NCBI RefSeq assembly: GCF_030814215.1
Contig: NZ_JAUSUT010000001.1
Location: forward strand, 2,294,001-2,358,000
Reading direction: 5' to 3'
Length of the DNA: 64,000 bases
DNA from: Amycolatopsis thermophila
GTDB taxonomy: Bacteria > Actinomycetota > Actinomycetes > Mycobacteriales > Pseudonocardiaceae
The notes under the pieces were generated by a model. The model did not search any database, was not told the DNA's origin, and saw only the letters and a program-made list of their open reading frames with translations. Position numbers and translations under genes: made by a program. The stretch's first letter is position 1; every line of letters begins with the position of its first letter. Below are positions 17,392 to 25,967 of this stretch, in pieces.

Positions 17392-18483
17392 ATGGGCGAC
17401 AACAGCGGCCGCGTACGGGTGGCCATCGTTGGCGTCGGGAACTGTGCGGCGTCGCTGGTGCAGGGGGTGCACTACTACCGCGACGCCGACCCGGCTTCGC
17501 GGGTGCCCGGCCTCATGCACGTCCGGTTCGGCCAGTACCACGTCGGCGACGTGGACTTCGTCACCGCGTTCGACGTGGACGCGAAGAAGGTCGGCCAGGA
17601 CCTGTCGGACGCGATCCTCGCCAGCGAGAACAACACCATCAAGATCACCGACGTGCCGCCGCTGGGTGTGCCGGTTCTCCGTGGCCCGACCATGGACGGT
17701 CTCGGCCGCTTCTACCAGGAGACCATCGAGGAGTCCGACGAGGAGCCGGTCGACGTCGTCGCCGCCCTGCGCGAGGCCGAGGTGGACGTCCTGGTCTCCT
17801 ACCTGCCGGTCGGTTCCGAGCAGGCCCAGAAGTTCTACGCGCAGTGCGCGATCGACGCGGGTGTGGCGTTCGTCAACGCGATCCCGGTGTTCATCGCCTC
17901 CAACCCGGAGTGGGCGCAGAAGTTCACCGACGCCGGTGTCCCGATCGTCGGCGACGACATCAAGTCCCAGGTCGGCGCCACCATCACCCACCGCGTGATG
18001 GCGAAGCTGTTCGAGGACCGCGGTGTCCAGCTCGACCGCACCATGCAGCTCAACGTGGGCGGCAACATGGACTTCAAGAACATGAAGGAGCTGGAGCGCC
18101 TGGAGTCCAAGAAGGTCTCCAAGACGCAGGCCGTCACCTCGCAGATCGACCGCGACCTCGGCAAGGCCAACGTCCACGTCGGACCGTCGGACTACGTGCA
18201 GTGGCTGGACGACCGCAAGTGGGCCTACGTGCGCCTCGAGGGCCGCGCGTTCGGTGACGTGCCGCTGAACCTGGAGTACAAGCTCGAGGTGTGGGACTCG
18301 CCGAACTCGGCGGGCATCATCATCGACGCGGTGCGCGCCGCGAAGATCGCCCTCGACCGGGGCATCGGCGGCCCGCTGCTGTCGGCGTCCTCGTACTTCA
18401 TGAAGTCGCCGCCGGTCCAGTACGACGACTCGACCGCGCGCGACTCGGTGGAGAAGTTCATCACCGGCGACATCGAGCGCTGA
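17392..18483 (+). CDS. ino1: inositol-3-phosphate synthase
   Basis: A 363-aa NAD-dependent enzyme that converts glucose 6-phosphate to inositol 3-phosphate, the first step toward mycothiol and phosphatidylinositol. The Rossmann start [18 protein letters not shown] is clear. It also has the characteristic [44 protein letters not shown] and [12 protein letters not shown] motifs. The length matches the short actinobacterial type. ATG 17392 has an AAGGAGA site. The PadR gene is immediately upstream and a strong bidirectional hairpin follows. Confidence 0.96.
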   Translation: MGDNSGRVRVAIVGVGNCAASLVQGVHYYRDADPASRVPGLMHVRFGQYHVGDVDFVTAFDVDAKKVGQDLSDAILASENNTIKITDVPPLGVPVLRGPTMDGLGRFYQETIEESDEEPVDVVAALREAEVDVLVSYLPVGSEQAQKFYAQCAIDAGVAFVNAIPVFIASNPEWAQKFTDAGVPIVGDDIKSQVGATITHRVMAKLFEDRGVQLDRTMQLNVGGNMDFKNMKELERLESKKVSKTQAVTSQIDRDLGKANVHVGPSDYVQWLDDRKWAYVRLEGRAFGDVPLNLEYKLEVWDSPNSAGIIIDAVRAAKIALDRGIGGPLLSASSYFMKSPPVQYDDSTARDSVEKFITGDIER

Positions 18484-18490
18484 GCTTGCC

Positions 18491-18527
18491 GAGGAGGGGC
18501 CCGGTTCCGCCGACCGGGCCCCTCCTC
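18491..18527. terminator. bidirectional terminator between ino1 and the HAD gene
   Basis: A perfect 15-bp stem (18491-18505 with 18513-18527, core GAGGGGCCCGG) with a 7-nt loop. It starts 8 bp after the ino1 stop. Its right arm overlaps the stop codon of the convergent HAD gene, so it probably serves both transcripts. Confidence 0.85.
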
Positions 18528-19167
18528 ATGCCAGCAGTGCGCGGGGCAGGTCGGCGACGGTGTGCAGCACCGCGTGGACCCGGTCGAGCACGGCGGGGTC
18601 CGGCGGGAAGTGCGGGTTGGGCACGGCGTAGACGGTCATGCCGGCGGCCAGCGCCGCCTTGAGGCCGTTGGTGGTGTCTTCGACGGCGGCGCAGCGGGCT
18701 GGGGCGAAGTCGAGCCTGCGCGCGGCTTCGAGGTAGACGTCCGGCGCCGGTTTGCCCGCCGCCACCTGCTCGCTGGACAGGGCGACCCGGACGAGGCCGG
18801 TGAGGCCGGTGGCCTCCAGGAACGCCTGGATCAGCACCGGCGGTGACGAGCTGGCGATGGCCACCGGGTACCGCTCGCCGATCGCGCGCACCGCGTCCGC
18901 CGCGCCGGGCAGGACCGGCGGGCCATCGGCGTAGCGCCGGACCATCCCGTCGATCACGACCTCGGCGATCCGCTCCGGCGTGAGTTTCGCACCGAGCTTC
19001 TCGACCAGGTAACGCGCCCACTCCGGCGTGCTCATGCCCTGCATCGCGCGGGTCGCACCGGCGGTCCAGCTGCCCGCGTACTCCGCGACGACCGCCCGGC
19101 GCACCTCGTCCCAGGTCTGTTCGGAGTCGACGAGCACGCCGTCCAGGTCGAAAACCACCGCGTCCAT
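18526..19167 (-). CDS. HAD-superfamily phosphatase, beta-phosphoglucomutase-like
   Basis: A 213-aa HAD hydrolase. Motif I is VVFDLDGVLVDSE (nucleophile Asp 7, acid/base Asp 9). Motif II is IASSS, motif III is the Lys in GKPAPDVYLEAARRL, and motif IV is AAVEDTTNGLKAALAAG. The helical cap (about residues 17-85) is of the subclass I type seen in beta-phosphoglucomutase-like and sugar-phosphate phosphatases. It is cytoplasmic. It is convergent with ino1, so linkage to inositol phosphate hydrolysis is possible but not shown by the sequence. Confidence 0.88.
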   Translation of the reverse strand: MDAVVFDLDGVLVDSEQTWDEVRRAVVAEYAGSWTAGATRAMQGMSTPEWARYLVEKLGAKLTPERIAEVVIDGMVRRYADGPPVLPGAADAVRAIGERYPVAIASSSPPVLIQAFLEATGLTGLVRVALSSEQVAAGKPAPDVYLEAARRLDFAPARCAAVEDTTNGLKAALAAGMTVYAVPNPHFPPDPAVLDRVHAVLHTVADLPRALLA

Positions 19168-19220
19168 GCTCGTGACCGTACCCGGGGCTCGGTCCGACCG
19201 GGACCGTGTGAGCCGATTAA

Positions 19221-19258
19221 CTTAGACACCCTAAGCAATAAAGCTTAGGATAGCTAAG
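19221..19258 (+). promoter_or_regulatory. twin MarR operators over a leaderless promoter
   Basis: Two identical-pattern dyads, CTTAG-N5-CTAAG at 19221-19235 and 19244-19258, lie 23 bp apart centre to centre. TTAGAC (19222-19227) and TAGGAT (19246-19251) are spaced 18 bp like -35 and -10 boxes. The GTG start codon begins at 19258, 7 nt after the -10, so the mRNA is probably leaderless. Each promoter box lies inside a dyad, which suggests tight autorepression. Confidence 0.78.
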
Positions 19259-19707
19259 TGAATCCAGGAGTTGCCGAGCTCGCGCGCGAGCTGCGCCCGC
19301 TGGTCTTCCGGCTGTACTACATGGTCCGGCGGCTGACCCCGCAGCACCGGCTCACCCTGCCCCAGGGGTCGGTGCTCAGCGAACTGGTGCACGGCGGCCC
19401 GCGCCGGATGAGCGTGCTCGCCGAGCTCGAGGGTGTGCGCCAGCCGTCCATGACGGACCTGATCCGCCGGCTGGAACGGCTCGGCCTGGTCAGCAGGCGG
19501 TCCGACCCGCTCGACCGCCGGGCGGTGCTGATCGAGGCCACCGAGGCCGGGACCCGGTACGTGAGCGAGCTGGTCGTCGCCCGCGAGGAGTTCCTGCGCG
19601 AGCGCCTGGCCGCCCTGGATCCGGCCGACCGTGACGCGATCGACGCGGCGCTGCCGGCCCTGCGAAGGCTCATCGATCCGGTCAAGAAGGAGGAGTTGCT
19701 CGGATGA
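19258..19707 (+). CDS. MarR-family transcriptional regulator
   Basis: A 149-aa winged-helix dimer. The dimer helices flank RLTLPQGSVLSELVHGG. The DNA-binding part is MSVLAELEGVRQPSMTDLIRRLERLGLVSRR and the wing is SDPLDRRAVLIEAT. GTG 19258 is the only sensible start and lies at the edge of the second operator. The 3' end overlaps the MFS gene (ATGA), so the two are coupled. The context is a repressor of its own efflux transporter, released by an unknown ligand. Confidence 0.92.
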   Translation: MNPGVAELARELRPLVFRLYYMVRRLTPQHRLTLPQGSVLSELVHGGPRRMSVLAELEGVRQPSMTDLIRRLERLGLVSRRSDPLDRRAVLIEATEAGTRYVSELVVAREEFLRERLAALDPADRDAIDAALPALRRLIDPVKKEELLG

Positions 19708-20918
19708 GCAACCAACACGGGAGCCTGCTGGACGCGCTCAAGGGCCAGCCCAAGCAGGTGTGGATCACGGCGTTCGCCGCGGTGATCGCGTTCATGGGGA
19801 TCGGCCTGGTGGACCCGATCCTGCTGTCCATCGCCGAGGGGCTGCACGCCACGCCGTCCCAGGTCACCCTGCTGTTCTCGTCCTACCTCGGGGTGCAGGT
19901 GATCGCGATGCTGGTCACCGGCGCGGCGAGCGCCAAGTTCGGTCCGAAGCGGACGGTCCTCACCGGACTGGCGCTGATCGTGATCGCGACCGCGCTGTGC
20001 GCCGCGGCCGGCTCGATCGAGCAGCTGGTCGCGTTGCGGGCCGTGTGGGGTCTGGGCAACGCGTTCTTCATCGCCACGGCGTTGTCGGTGATCGTCGGCG
20101 CCGCCACCGGCGGGCAGTCCGGCGCGATCCTGCTGTACGAGGCCGCGCTCGGCGTCGGACTCGCCGTCGGGCCGCTGCTCGGCGCCCTGCTGGGCAGCAT
20201 CTCCTGGCGCGGCCCGTTCGTCGGCACGGCGGTGCTGATGGCCGCGGCGCTCGCGCTGTGCTCGATCTTCCTCGCGAGCGACAAGCACGAGAAGCGCAAC
20301 CCGATCAAGCTGCTCGACCCGCTGCGCGCGCTCCGGCACGGTGGCCTGCTGCGCACCTCGATCGGATCGGCGTTCTACACCGCGGCCTTCTTCACCGTGC
20401 TGGCCTGGACGCCGTTCGTGCTGGACTGGAGCGCCGTCGCGGTCGGGCTGATCTTCTGCGGCTGGGGCCTGTGCGTCGCGGTCGCCGGCGTGGTGCTCGC
20501 GCCGAAGCTCGCCGGACGGCTGGGCGAACGGCACGCCACCGTGGTGTCGGTGCTCGGCTACGCCGTCCTGATGGTGGTCCTCGTGGTGCCGAGCAAGCCG
20601 GTGGTCGTGGTCGGCGTGATCCTCTCCGGGCTGGTGTCGGGCCTGCTCAACACCCTGTTCACCGGCACCGCGATGTCGATCAGCGACGCGCCGCGTCCGG
20701 TCGCGAGCGCCGGCTACAACTTCTGCCGCTGGCTCGGCGGTGCCGCCGCCGCGACCCTCGTCGGTCACGTCGCCGAGTGGCTCGGGTCGGAGCACTCGCC
20801 GTTCGTCATCGCCGCGATCCTGTGCGTGCTGGCCGGTGGGCTCCTCGCGGTCCGGACGAAGGGTGCGGATCCGCACCAGGTGCCGGCGGAGGCCGCCCTG
20901 GTCGGGGAAGAGCTTTGA
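19704..20918 (+). CDS. MFS transporter, drug-efflux-like
   Basis: A 404-aa protein with about 12 transmembrane segments starting near VWITAFAAVIAFMGIGLVDP. The motif-A-like loop AKFGPKRTVL lies between TM2 and TM3. Motif-C-like ALGVGLAVGPLLGALLG is in TM5, which is typical of proton-driven exporters. The start ATG overlaps the MarR stop (ATGA), giving a two-gene regulator-efflux operon. The substrate is unknown. Confidence 0.9.
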   Translation: MSNQHGSLLDALKGQPKQVWITAFAAVIAFMGIGLVDPILLSIAEGLHATPSQVTLLFSSYLGVQVIAMLVTGAASAKFGPKRTVLTGLALIVIATALCAAAGSIEQLVALRAVWGLGNAFFIATALSVIVGAATGGQSGAILLYEAALGVGLAVGPLLGALLGSISWRGPFVGTAVLMAAALALCSIFLASDKHEKRNPIKLLDPLRALRHGGLLRTSIGSAFYTAAFFTVLAWTPFVLDWSAVAVGLIFCGWGLCVAVAGVVLAPKLAGRLGERHATVVSVLGYAVLMVVLVVPSKPVVVVGVILSGLVSGLLNTLFTGTAMSISDAPRPVASAGYNFCRWLGGAAAATLVGHVAEWLGSEHSPFVIAAILCVLAGGLLAVRTKGADPHQVPAEAALVGEEL

Positions 20919-20923
20919 TCTCT

Positions 20924-20945
20924 GTTTACCTGTAGTTTGAGGACA
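20924..20945 (+). promoter_or_regulatory. possible PHO box upstream of phoX
   Basis: Two adjacent 11-nt units, GTTTACCTGTA (20924-20934) and GTTTGAGGACA (20935-20945), resemble the 11-nt direct repeats bound by PhoP in actinomycetes (consensus near GTTCACC). They lie about 60-80 bp before the phoX start. The match is partial, mainly in the GTTT and ACC positions. The downstream gene makes the assignment plausible. Confidence 0.4.
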
Positions 20946-21004
20946 CCTGATCTCCGTCGCTTAACGTCACGAGCGTTTCCCCTGACCGAGTGACTGGAGA
21001 CCAG

Positions 21005-23053
21005 GTGTCTTTCACGCCCGGGCGCTTGCTGCCCCTCCTTACCCACACGAGTGGCAGAGCGGCCACCACGTGCATCTACCGCTGTGGCAACCAGTGCGCC
21101 CACGAAGCCCCGAACGAGTCGTCGAACGAATACTTCGGTGACGTCGTCAAGGGCGTGTCCCGTCGCGGCGCGTTCAAGGCCGGCGCCGTCATGGCCGCCA
21201 CGGCCGGCGCCTTCGCCGCGCTGAGCGGCGGCGCGACCGCGTCCGCCGCCGTGCCGCCCGCGCTGGCCGGCGGGGGCAATGGCCGCCCGGTGCCCGGCAC
21301 GGACTTCACGCCCGTCGCGCCGAACAAGGCCGACGCGGTCGTCATCCCGGACGGCTGGGACCAGAACGTCGTGATCCGCTGGGGCGACCCGGTCGTGCCG
21401 GGCGCCCCGAAGTTCGACATCGCCAAGCAGACTGCGTCCGCGCAGGCCGAGCAGTTCGGCTACAACAACGACTTCGTCGGCCTGATCCCGCAGGACGCGG
21501 CCGGCCGGCGCTACCTGATGGTCGTCAACCACGAGTACACCACCGAGACCCAGATGTTCCCGCCGGGCCAGTACAGCGCGGACAACCCGACCGAAGAGCA
21601 GGTCAAGATCGGCTGGGCGGCCCACGGGCTGTCGGTAGTGCAGGTGGTGCGCCGGCCGCAGGGCGGGCTCGAGGTCGTGCCGAGCCGTTACGGCCGCCGC
21701 ATCACGCTGGACACCACCTTCGAGGTGCGTGGCCCCGCCGCCGGGTCCAAGTACCTGAAGACCTCCGCCGACCCGACCGGCACCAAGGTGCGCGGCACGC
21801 AGAACAACTGCTCCGGCGGCGTGACGCCGTGGGGCACGGTGCTGTCCGGCGAGGAGAACTTCCACCAGTACTTCGCCAACTCGGAGAAGGTCGCCGACCC
21901 GGTGACGCAGGCGCGGCTCACCCGGTACGGCATCGGCAAGGGCACCAGCACCCGCAAGTGGGAGCGCTTCGACAAGCGCTGGGACGTGCCGCAGGAGCCC
22001 AACGAGGTCAACCGGTTCGGCTGGGTCGTGGAGATCGACCCGAACGACCCGGACTCGACGCCCGTCAAGCACACCGCGCTGGGCCGGTTCAAGCACGAGG
22101 CCGCGAACGTCAAGATCACCAAGGACGGCCGCGTCGCCGTGTACTCCGGTGACGACGAACGCTTCGAGTACATCTACAAGTTCGTGTCGAAGGGCAAGTA
22201 CAAGAAGGGCACCAGCGCGCTGGCCCGCCGGCACAACTCGGCCCTGCTCGACGACGGCACCCTGTACGTCGCGAAGTTCACCGGCGACAGCCCGGCGAGC
22301 GAGATCGACGGCACCGGCAAACTCCCGGCGGACCACGAGTTCGACGGCCGGGGCGAGTGGATCCCGCTGGCCAGCGGCGACAGGTCCTTTGTGGAGGGCT
22401 TCACCGCCGAGGAGGTGTACGTCTTCACGCGCCAGGCCGCGGACAAGGCCGGCGCGACGAAGATGGACCGGCCCGAGGACATCGAACCGAACCCGGTCAA
22501 CGGCCGCATCTACGCCGCCCTGACGAACAACACCGACCGCGGCGCGGCCGGCAAGGCGGGCGCCGACGAGGCGAACCCGCGGGTGGGCAACAAGAACGGC
22601 CACATCCTGGAGTGGGGCGAGGACCGGGGCGACGCGGCTTCGCTGACCTTCTCCTGGCGCCTGCTGCTGGTCTGCGGTGACCCGGCCACGGCCGACACCT
22701 ACTTCGGCGGGTTCCCGAAGGACCAGGTCAGCCCGATCTCCTGCCCGGACAACGTGGCGTTCGACCCGTACGGCAACCTGTGGATCTCCACCGACGGCAA
22801 CGCGCTCGGGATGAACGACGGCCTGTTCGCGGTGCCCGTCGACGGCCCGAACCGCGGTCAGGTCAAGCAGTTCCTCACGGTGCCCATCGGCGCGGAGACC
22901 TGCGGCCCGAACGTGACGAACGACTTCGTGACGGTCGCGGTGCAGCACCCGGGCGAGGGCGGCACCGTCGAGAAGCCGCAGTCACACTGGCCGGACGGCG
23001 GCTCCAACCTGCCGCGTCCCGCCGTCGTGTCGGTCTGGCGCAAGCGCCGCTGA
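21005..23053 (+). CDS. phoX: Tat-exported alkaline phosphatase, PhoX family
   Basis: A 682-aa secreted phosphomonoesterase. A long N-region holds the conserved CIYRCGNQCAHEAPN. The twin-arginine signal SRRGAFKAG (about residues 52-60) and a hydrophobic AVMAATAGAFAALSGG stretch follow, so it is exported folded by Tat. The beta-propeller body carries metal-site patterns such as NHEYTTETQMF, NNCSGGVTPWGTVLSGEENF, ALGRFKHEAAN and CPDNVAFDPYGNLWISTDGN. GTG 21005 is preferred over 20990 because GGAGA lies 4 nt upstream. PhoX releases phosphate from organic esters using calcium/iron. The possible PHO box upstream fits phosphate control. Confidence 0.9.
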   Translation: MSFTPGRLLPLLTHTSGRAATTCIYRCGNQCAHEAPNESSNEYFGDVVKGVSRRGAFKAGAVMAATAGAFAALSGGATASAAVPPALAGGGNGRPVPGTDFTPVAPNKADAVVIPDGWDQNVVIRWGDPVVPGAPKFDIAKQTASAQAEQFGYNNDFVGLIPQDAAGRRYLMVVNHEYTTETQMFPPGQYSADNPTEEQVKIGWAAHGLSVVQVVRRPQGGLEVVPSRYGRRITLDTTFEVRGPAAGSKYLKTSADPTGTKVRGTQNNCSGGVTPWGTVLSGEENFHQYFANSEKVADPVTQARLTRYGIGKGTSTRKWERFDKRWDVPQEPNEVNRFGWVVEIDPNDPDSTPVKHTALGRFKHEAANVKITKDGRVAVYSGDDERFEYIYKFVSKGKYKKGTSALARRHNSALLDDGTLYVAKFTGDSPASEIDGTGKLPADHEFDGRGEWIPLASGDRSFVEGFTAEEVYVFTRQAADKAGATKMDRPEDIEPNPVNGRIYAALTNNTDRGAAGKAGADEANPRVGNKNGHILEWGEDRGDAASLTFSWRLLLVCGDPATADTYFGGFPKDQVSPISCPDNVAFDPYGNLWISTDGNALGMNDGLFAVPVDGPNRGQVKQFLTVPIGAETCGPNVTNDFVTVAVQHPGEGGTVEKPQSHWPDGGSNLPRPAVVSVWRKRR

Positions 23054-23108
23054 CCGGCTCCGCCGCGGGCGTCGCTGGCCTGTGTCGGCCCACGGGGTCG
23101 TTGGTGTG

Positions 23109-23993
23109 TCACAGGAGGATGACGGTGCGCTCGCCGGGTTCGTCCTCGTGGGCCCAGGCCGCCTCGACCTGGTCGAGCGGGAACGGGTGCGGGCGCACGG
23201 CCATGGCGCCTGCGGCGATCGCGGCGACGAGCTCGGTGAACTCCCGCTGCATGACCTGCATGTCCACCGAGCCGAAGCCGCTGCCCAGGACGCGGAACGC
23301 GGTGGAGCACAGGGCGTGCCCGGACAGGGTGATCGCGTCTCCGCCCATGCCGCCGATCTGCACCCAGTCCAGGAGGCGGGTGCGCTGGGTGCGGGCGCCG
23401 AGGACGGCACGCATGGCGAGCTCGGTGGGCGCTCCCCACACGTAGTCGAGGACCACGTCGACCTCCGCGGCGGCCTCGGCGAACGCGGCTGCGGTCGCGT
23501 CCTCATCGGGAGTGAGCGCGACGATGGCGTCCGCGCCCTCGGCCTTCAGCTCGTCCAGGCGGTTTCGGTTGCGTCCGGCCGCGATCACGCGGCCGGCGCC
23601 GAGGTGCTTGGCGACCTTGACGGCCATCGAGCCGGCGTTGCCGGTCGCGCCGTGGACCAGCACCGACTGTCCGGCCTGGAACGGTACGCGGGTGCGCAGC
23701 GCGGCCCATGAGGACAGGGCCGGATTCATGGTGGCGGCCAGGACCGCCGGGTCTGCCCCGTCGGGCACCGGGACCGCCGTGGCCGGGTCGATGACGATGC
23801 GCTCGGCCAGTGTTCCGGCTCCCATCGCCGAGACGTGGGCGAGGCTGCCGTCCGCCCGGCGCACGACGGCGTCGGCTCCGGCCAGTGCGGGCAGGTTCTT
23901 CGGGCTCGTGTAGTGCTTGCCCGCGGCGATGCCCCGGGTGGCGGGGTGGACGCCGACGGCGAGCACGTCCAGGAACGGCGCGAAAATGGACAC
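23109..23993 (-). CDS. MDR-type (zinc-binding alcohol dehydrogenase-like) oxidoreductase, 5' end unusual
   Basis: About 294 aa from GTG 23993. The GroES-like part (VLAVGVHPATRGIAAGKHYTSP) is followed by the Rossmann core VLVHGATGNAGSMAVKVAKHLG (NADPH binding) and the end WAHEDEPGERTVILL. Family members normally start 40-45 residues before the GKHYTS region with a KAAVxxxPG-like strand. Here only about 22 residues precede it, unless the frame starts at 24071 inside the opposite-strand TetR gene, and that extension does not resemble the family. The gene may be 5'-truncated. It is divergent from, and overlaps, the TetR gene. It is probably an NADPH-dependent reductase; activity is uncertain. Confidence 0.7.
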   Translation of the reverse strand: MSIFAPFLDVLAVGVHPATRGIAAGKHYTSPKNLPALAGADAVVRRADGSLAHVSAMGAGTLAERIVIDPATAVPVPDGADPAVLAATMNPALSSWAALRTRVPFQAGQSVLVHGATGNAGSMAVKVAKHLGAGRVIAAGRNRNRLDELKAEGADAIVALTPDEDATAAAFAEAAAEVDVVLDYVWGAPTELAMRAVLGARTQRTRLLDWVQIGGMGGDAITLSGHALCSTAFRVLGSGFGSVDMQVMQREFTELVAAIAAGAMAVRPHPFPLDQVEAAWAHEDEPGERTVILL

Positions 23994-24624
23994 GGGGGTA
24001 GTGGTGAGCGAGCGGCGTGCGGCGAGCACCCCCACGCGACGCAGGGGCGCCGCCCTGGAGAAGGCGATCACCGATGCCGCCTGGGAGGTTCTGGTCGAGC
24101 AGGGCTACCACGGCTTCACCTTCGAGGCCGTCGCAGCGCGCGCCGGCACCAGCAAACCGGTGCTCTACCGCCGCTGGCCGCAGCGCGAGGACCTCCTCAT
24201 CGCCACACTCGCCCGGCACTGGCGTCCGCTGGACATCCCTGACACCGGCAGCCTGCGCCAGGACGCCCTCACCCTCCTGCGCGCGGTCAACGCCGAGCGG
24301 GCCCGCACGGTGATACTCCTGCGCGTGCGGCTGGCGGACTACTTCCGCGAGACCGGCACCACCTTCAGCGACCTACGCAGCCGCCTCCGCCCCGCAGACC
24401 AGACGCCCCCCTTCGAGCGGCTCGTCGACCGCGCCGTCGAACGCGGCGAGCTCGCCGACACGCCGCGATCCGCACGCCTGGTGAACCTGCCCTTCGACCT
24501 GGTGCGCCACGACATGCTGATGCGCATGGGCGCGGTGCCGGACGAGGCGATCGTCGAGATCGTGGACACGCTGTGGCTTCCCCTGCTCAGCCGGTCGCCC
24601 CACAGTGCGCACTCAGGGCGCTGA
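23986..24624 (+). CDS. TetR-family transcriptional regulator
   Basis: A 212-aa regulator. The helix-turn-helix domain is ALEKAITDAAWEVLVEQGYHGFTFEAVAARAGTSKPVLYRRWPQREDLL (about residues 22-71). The C-terminal ligand domain is helical and of the TetR_C-type (FERLVDRAVERGELADTPR). Starts at ATG 23986 or GTG 24001/24004 are possible. The last has GGGGG at good distance and would leave a small gap to the divergent oxidoreductase. It probably controls that oxidoreductase, but there is almost no intergenic room for a shared promoter. Confidence 0.85.
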   Translation: MDTGVVVSERRAASTPTRRRGAALEKAITDAAWEVLVEQGYHGFTFEAVAARAGTSKPVLYRRWPQREDLLIATLARHWRPLDIPDTGSLRQDALTLLRAVNAERARTVILLRVRLADYFRETGTTFSDLRSRLRPADQTPPFERLVDRAVERGELADTPRSARLVNLPFDLVRHDMLMRMGAVPDEAIVEIVDTLWLPLLSRSPHSAHSGR

Positions 24625-24735
24625 GCACCCGCAACGGCGTACCGGCACAGCCCTCGAGTCGCACGGCTGCCCCGGGTTGAGAACCTCTAGCGCGGAAGTG
24701 TCGTGTCTCAGGTGATTGTCGGCTTCTGTTGCTGG

Positions 24736-25053
24736 TCATCGGGCTTCCCGGGTGAGTTGGTGCAGGCCGTCGATGGAGTTGAGGCAGGCCGTGGTGGTAT
24801 CCGGTTCCTCGGCGGTGACCAGAAGCAACGTGGGCGTGGTGGGGTAGTCCTCGTCGAAGGGTTCGTGGTGCCCGTCATCGCCTGGGATCGCGTTGGGTTG
24901 GATCTCGATGCGACCGGTTGGGATGTCGGCGGCGAGGTAGGAGCCGCGGTAGTAGCTGTCGTGTTCGACGAAGTCCAGGCCGAGGCGGTTGGCGAGTAGT
25001 TGCGCGAGTTCGTGGGCTGTGTGGCTGCTGCCGTAGGTGGCATGGACGGTCAT
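24736..25053 (-). CDS. conserved small protein of unknown function inside the IS481 remnant
   Basis: A 105-aa cytoplasmic protein: MTVHATYGSSHTAHELAQLL, then LGLDFVEHDSYYRGSYLAAD, RIEIQPNAIPGDDG and a C-terminal TPTLLLVTAEEPDTTTACL. I recall similar small proteins in Streptomyces and relatives but know no function. ATG 25053 is supported by GGGGGAAGG upstream. The frame upstream (to 25344 and beyond) belongs to the transposase tail, so the longer ORF is a false fusion. The frame is intact while the surrounding transposase is broken. It lies between the transposase tail and one terminal repeat. Confidence 0.65.
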   Translation of the reverse strand: MTVHATYGSSHTAHELAQLLANRLGLDFVEHDSYYRGSYLAADIPTGRIEIQPNAIPGDDGHHEPFDEDYPTTPTLLLVTAEEPDTTTACLNSIDGLHQLTREAR

Positions 25054-25074
25054 CGTGGTGCCTTCCCCCGCCAT

Positions 25075-25933
25075 GCGGACGCTGCGGTGTTCATGATGCC
25101 GAAGGTTGCCGGTGGCGTTGGCTTTCCAGTGGCGGACGGTCTGGGTGGTGGTGCGGCCGAGGGCGAGTTTCTGGCCGGCGACCATGATGACGCCGCTGTT
25201 GGACGCGCGGCGTTGGACGGTGACCGGTGCGGGGCCGGGGTGGTGCCCGGCGGGTCGGGCTCCGCGCAGCGTGCGGGCTTGCTCGTAGGTCAGTGGGTTT
25301 GGGCGGGTGCGCAGCAGTTCGCGGGTGGCAGGGTCGAAGAACATCAGGGTGGCGGGTTCGATGCGGATGCTGACGCGGCGTCCAGGCAGGATTTCGGCGG
25401 CGAGTAGCCGGTGGTCGCTGAGAGCGACCAGGCCACCACGGCTGACGGTGCGGTCGACCTCCAGTGCGTGGTGTCGGGCTTATCGGGGTAGGGGTGAGGG
25501 CCCGGCCGGGCGGCCTCCGGCGGCGAGCGCGGCCAGGTCGGCGCTGGAGAGGTGAGAGCGGACCGTTGTGATCCTGGCTCCGGCGATGGTGAGGTGGATG
25601 AGGTCGTGATCGGCCCAGAAGGTCACCCGGCCACCACGCTGGCGATCACGCAGAACCGGAATGATCGTCGACCCCGGTGACCACCTTGGCTTCGGTCCCA
25701 TCCGCCAGCGGCACCTCGACCTCCGCGCTCGCCTGATGCGGACACGAATCCGGGCGGTGCGAACGGTCCAGCAACCCGGCCAAACCATCACGTCGATACC
25801 GCGACAACGACGTGTGCAGCGTCTGCCGGGACACCCCGAACTGCGCCGCCGCCAAACGTCTTCGGCTCGCCACGCTCCACCGCCAGTGCCACGCGATACC
25901 GCTGCTCAACCACAGACAACCGGCCAGAGACAT
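25075..25933 (-). pseudogene. IS481-family transposase, degraded
   Basis: Three pieces in different frames. From 25933 to 25646: SLAG, the helix-turn-helix QFGVSRQTLHTSLSRYRRDG, LAGLLDRSHRPDSCPHQASA, then directly VPLADGTEAKVVTGVDDHS, with the intervening region missing. From about 25638 to 25480: GGRVTFWADHDLIHLTIAGA and GGRPAGPSP. From about 25465 onward: VDRTVSRGGLVALSDHRLL, RTRPNPLTYEQARTLRGARP, VQRRASNSGVIMVAGQKLAL and TTTQTVRHWKA. Most of the DDE catalytic domain is deleted and there is a frameshift near the N-terminus. It cannot be active. Confidence 0.8.
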
Positions 25934-25967
25934 CAACCGAGCCCCGACACCTCTCGCGCGGAGGTCG

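Larger units (their letters stand above)
24699..25949 (-). mobile_element. decayed IS481-family insertion sequence
   Basis: An approximately 1.25-kb element. The ends read inward as TGTCGTGTCTCAGGTGATTG (from 24699) and TGTCGGGGCTCGGTTGATG (from 25949, minus strand), similar imperfect inverted repeats. Immediately outside are CCTCTAGCGCGGAAG (24684-24698) and CCTCTCGCGCGGAGG (25950-25964), matching at 13 of 15 positions like an aged target duplication. Inside are three out-of-frame transposase fragments (25.08-25.93 kb) and one intact 105-aa gene. The insertion abuts the stop of the ACS transporter gene. Confidence 0.65.

Noticed and set aside
24736..25344. A single 202-aa protein
   Set aside because: Residues 1-90 are the transposase tail; the real gene starts at Met 98 with its own ribosome-binding site.
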